Below are positions 47,292-47,690 of a stretch of DNA of 47,690 nucleotides, piece by piece; the first letter of the stretch is position 1, and the number at the start of each line of letters is the position of its first letter. The notes under the pieces are model-generated. The model was not told the origin of the DNA, made no database searches, and saw only the letters and a program-made list of their open reading frames with translations. Source of the stretch: Fomitopsis serialis (taxonomy: Eukaryota; Basidiomycota; Agaricomycetes; Polyporales; Fomitopsidaceae); assembly GCF_022376445.1 (NCBI RefSeq), contig NW_025955266.1, positions 1 to 47,690 of the forward strand, in the 5' to 3' direction. Made by a program: the position numbers and the translations under genes.

Positions 47292-47690
47292 CTATCCCCT
47301 CTGCACATCTCGAACCCATGGTACCTCCTCCACAGCACGTCGCCACAAATGCGCTATACGTGCTCTGCTCCGTCCGACGACCGCCCACGCCCGCCCCACG
47401 ATCATCGCGTCCAGAAACGGGAGTACGAAGCCGCGCAGTCGCACGCCGTCCGCGCCGCTGACGAGCGCGTCGAGCGGCGCAGTCTGCGCGTGGAAGTCAG
47501 CGAGGAAGAACGTACACGGGAACGTGCGCGTGAAACGCGCGAGGAGCGGGTCGCCCCGCGGGAAGGCGATGTCGGTGGCAATGAACAGGGGGGTGTTGAG
47601 CAGAGTGAGGGCGGGCGAGGGGTGCGGCGTTCCTGGGCAGGCGAGCGAGACGTTTGGTAGTGGGGCTGAGGGGAGGTAGAGGAGGGTGTG
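47292..47690 (-). CDS. C-terminal part of an O-fucosyltransferase-like protein (partial, frameshifted)
   Basis: The gene enters from beyond the right edge on the minus strand. The visible frame reads LYLPSAPLPNVSLACPG, LTLLNTPLFIATD, RFTRTFPCTFFLADF, GFVLPFLDAMIVGRAWAVVG. This pattern fits the C-terminal half of fungal proteins related to GDP-fucose protein O-fucosyltransferases. After AVVG the expected continuation (T-EQSTYSAFV, then DVLWRRYHGFE) is present but in two other frames. That implies one missing base near 47373 and another near 47339, each beside a GG pair. As written, the frame drifts and stops at 47292-47294. The upstream part and start are outside the window. It may be a pseudogene or carry sequencing indels. 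Confidence 0.5.
   Translation of the reverse strand, partial: HTLLYLPSAPLPNVSLACPGTPHPSPALTLLNTPLFIATDIAFPRGDPLLARFTRTFPCTFFLADFHAQTAPLDALVSGADGVRLRGFVLPFLDAMIVGRAWAVVGRSRARIAHLWRRAVEEVPWVRDVQRG

Noticed and set aside
47083..47679. 198-codon plus-strand frame at the right edge
   Set aside because: It lies antisense to the O-fucosyltransferase-like frame, whose conserved pattern is much more convincing.

Overview
This window looks like nuclear DNA of a wood- or litter-decay basidiomycete (Agaricomycetes, most likely a polypore). Three things point there. Genes are packed on both strands and cut by many 45-100 nt introns with GTRNGT donors and CTNAC-like branch sites. The gene content fits: an AA9 lytic polysaccharide monooxygenase, a microsomal P450, and a conserved CFIm25. 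Several proteins of fungal type match nothing I know. I rebuilt every spliced model by hand from splice consensus, reading-frame closure and recognised protein motifs. The lineage is inference; I ran no database search.

Layout, left to right. 1-1360 is one arm of a 1.3-kb inverted repeat whose other arm is 26511-27811. Against it lies a decayed short-chain dehydrogenase (SDR) copy (1399-3012). Next come an AA9 LPMO with an atypical active site (3130-4703, minus), CFIm25 (5152-6237, minus), a spacer with a Gag-like scrap, a 550-aa unknown protein (8504-10331, plus), an ornithine cyclodeaminase/mu-crystallin family enzyme (10899-12169, plus), a 935-aa coiled-coil protein (12631-15487, minus), two paralogous alpha/beta hydrolases (17659-18798 and 19491-20613, minus) and a ten-exon P450 (21461-23619, minus).

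23620-31080 is poor in intact genes and rich in repeats: the second repeat arm, a decayed gene made of repeated exon-intron modules (28437-29817), and a small secreted protein (30636-31080, minus). Then come a ZIP zinc transporter (32792-34881, minus), a second inverted repeat enclosing a dead inverted copy of the small secreted protein (35139-36366), and the intact SDR paralogue (36865-38445, plus). The right end holds a Ypp1/TTC7-like TPR protein (39231-43130, plus), a 610-aa unknown protein (43894-45840, plus) and the 3' end of an O-fucosyltransferase-like gene running off the window (minus).

CFIm25 and the Ypp1-like protein are housekeeping genes (mRNA 3'-end choice; plasma-membrane PI4-kinase scaffolding). 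LPMO, P450, hydrolases, SDRs and the small secreted protein form the variable part. That part carries the signs of duplication, inversion and decay: two SDR copies 35 kb apart, tandem hydrolases, an inverted copy of the secreted protein and two inverted-repeat systems. I see no convincing new defence-like or multi-gene system. The best leads are the LPMO active site, the repeat junction at the dead SDR, and the paired outward-facing TATA elements between the ZIP and SDR genes.
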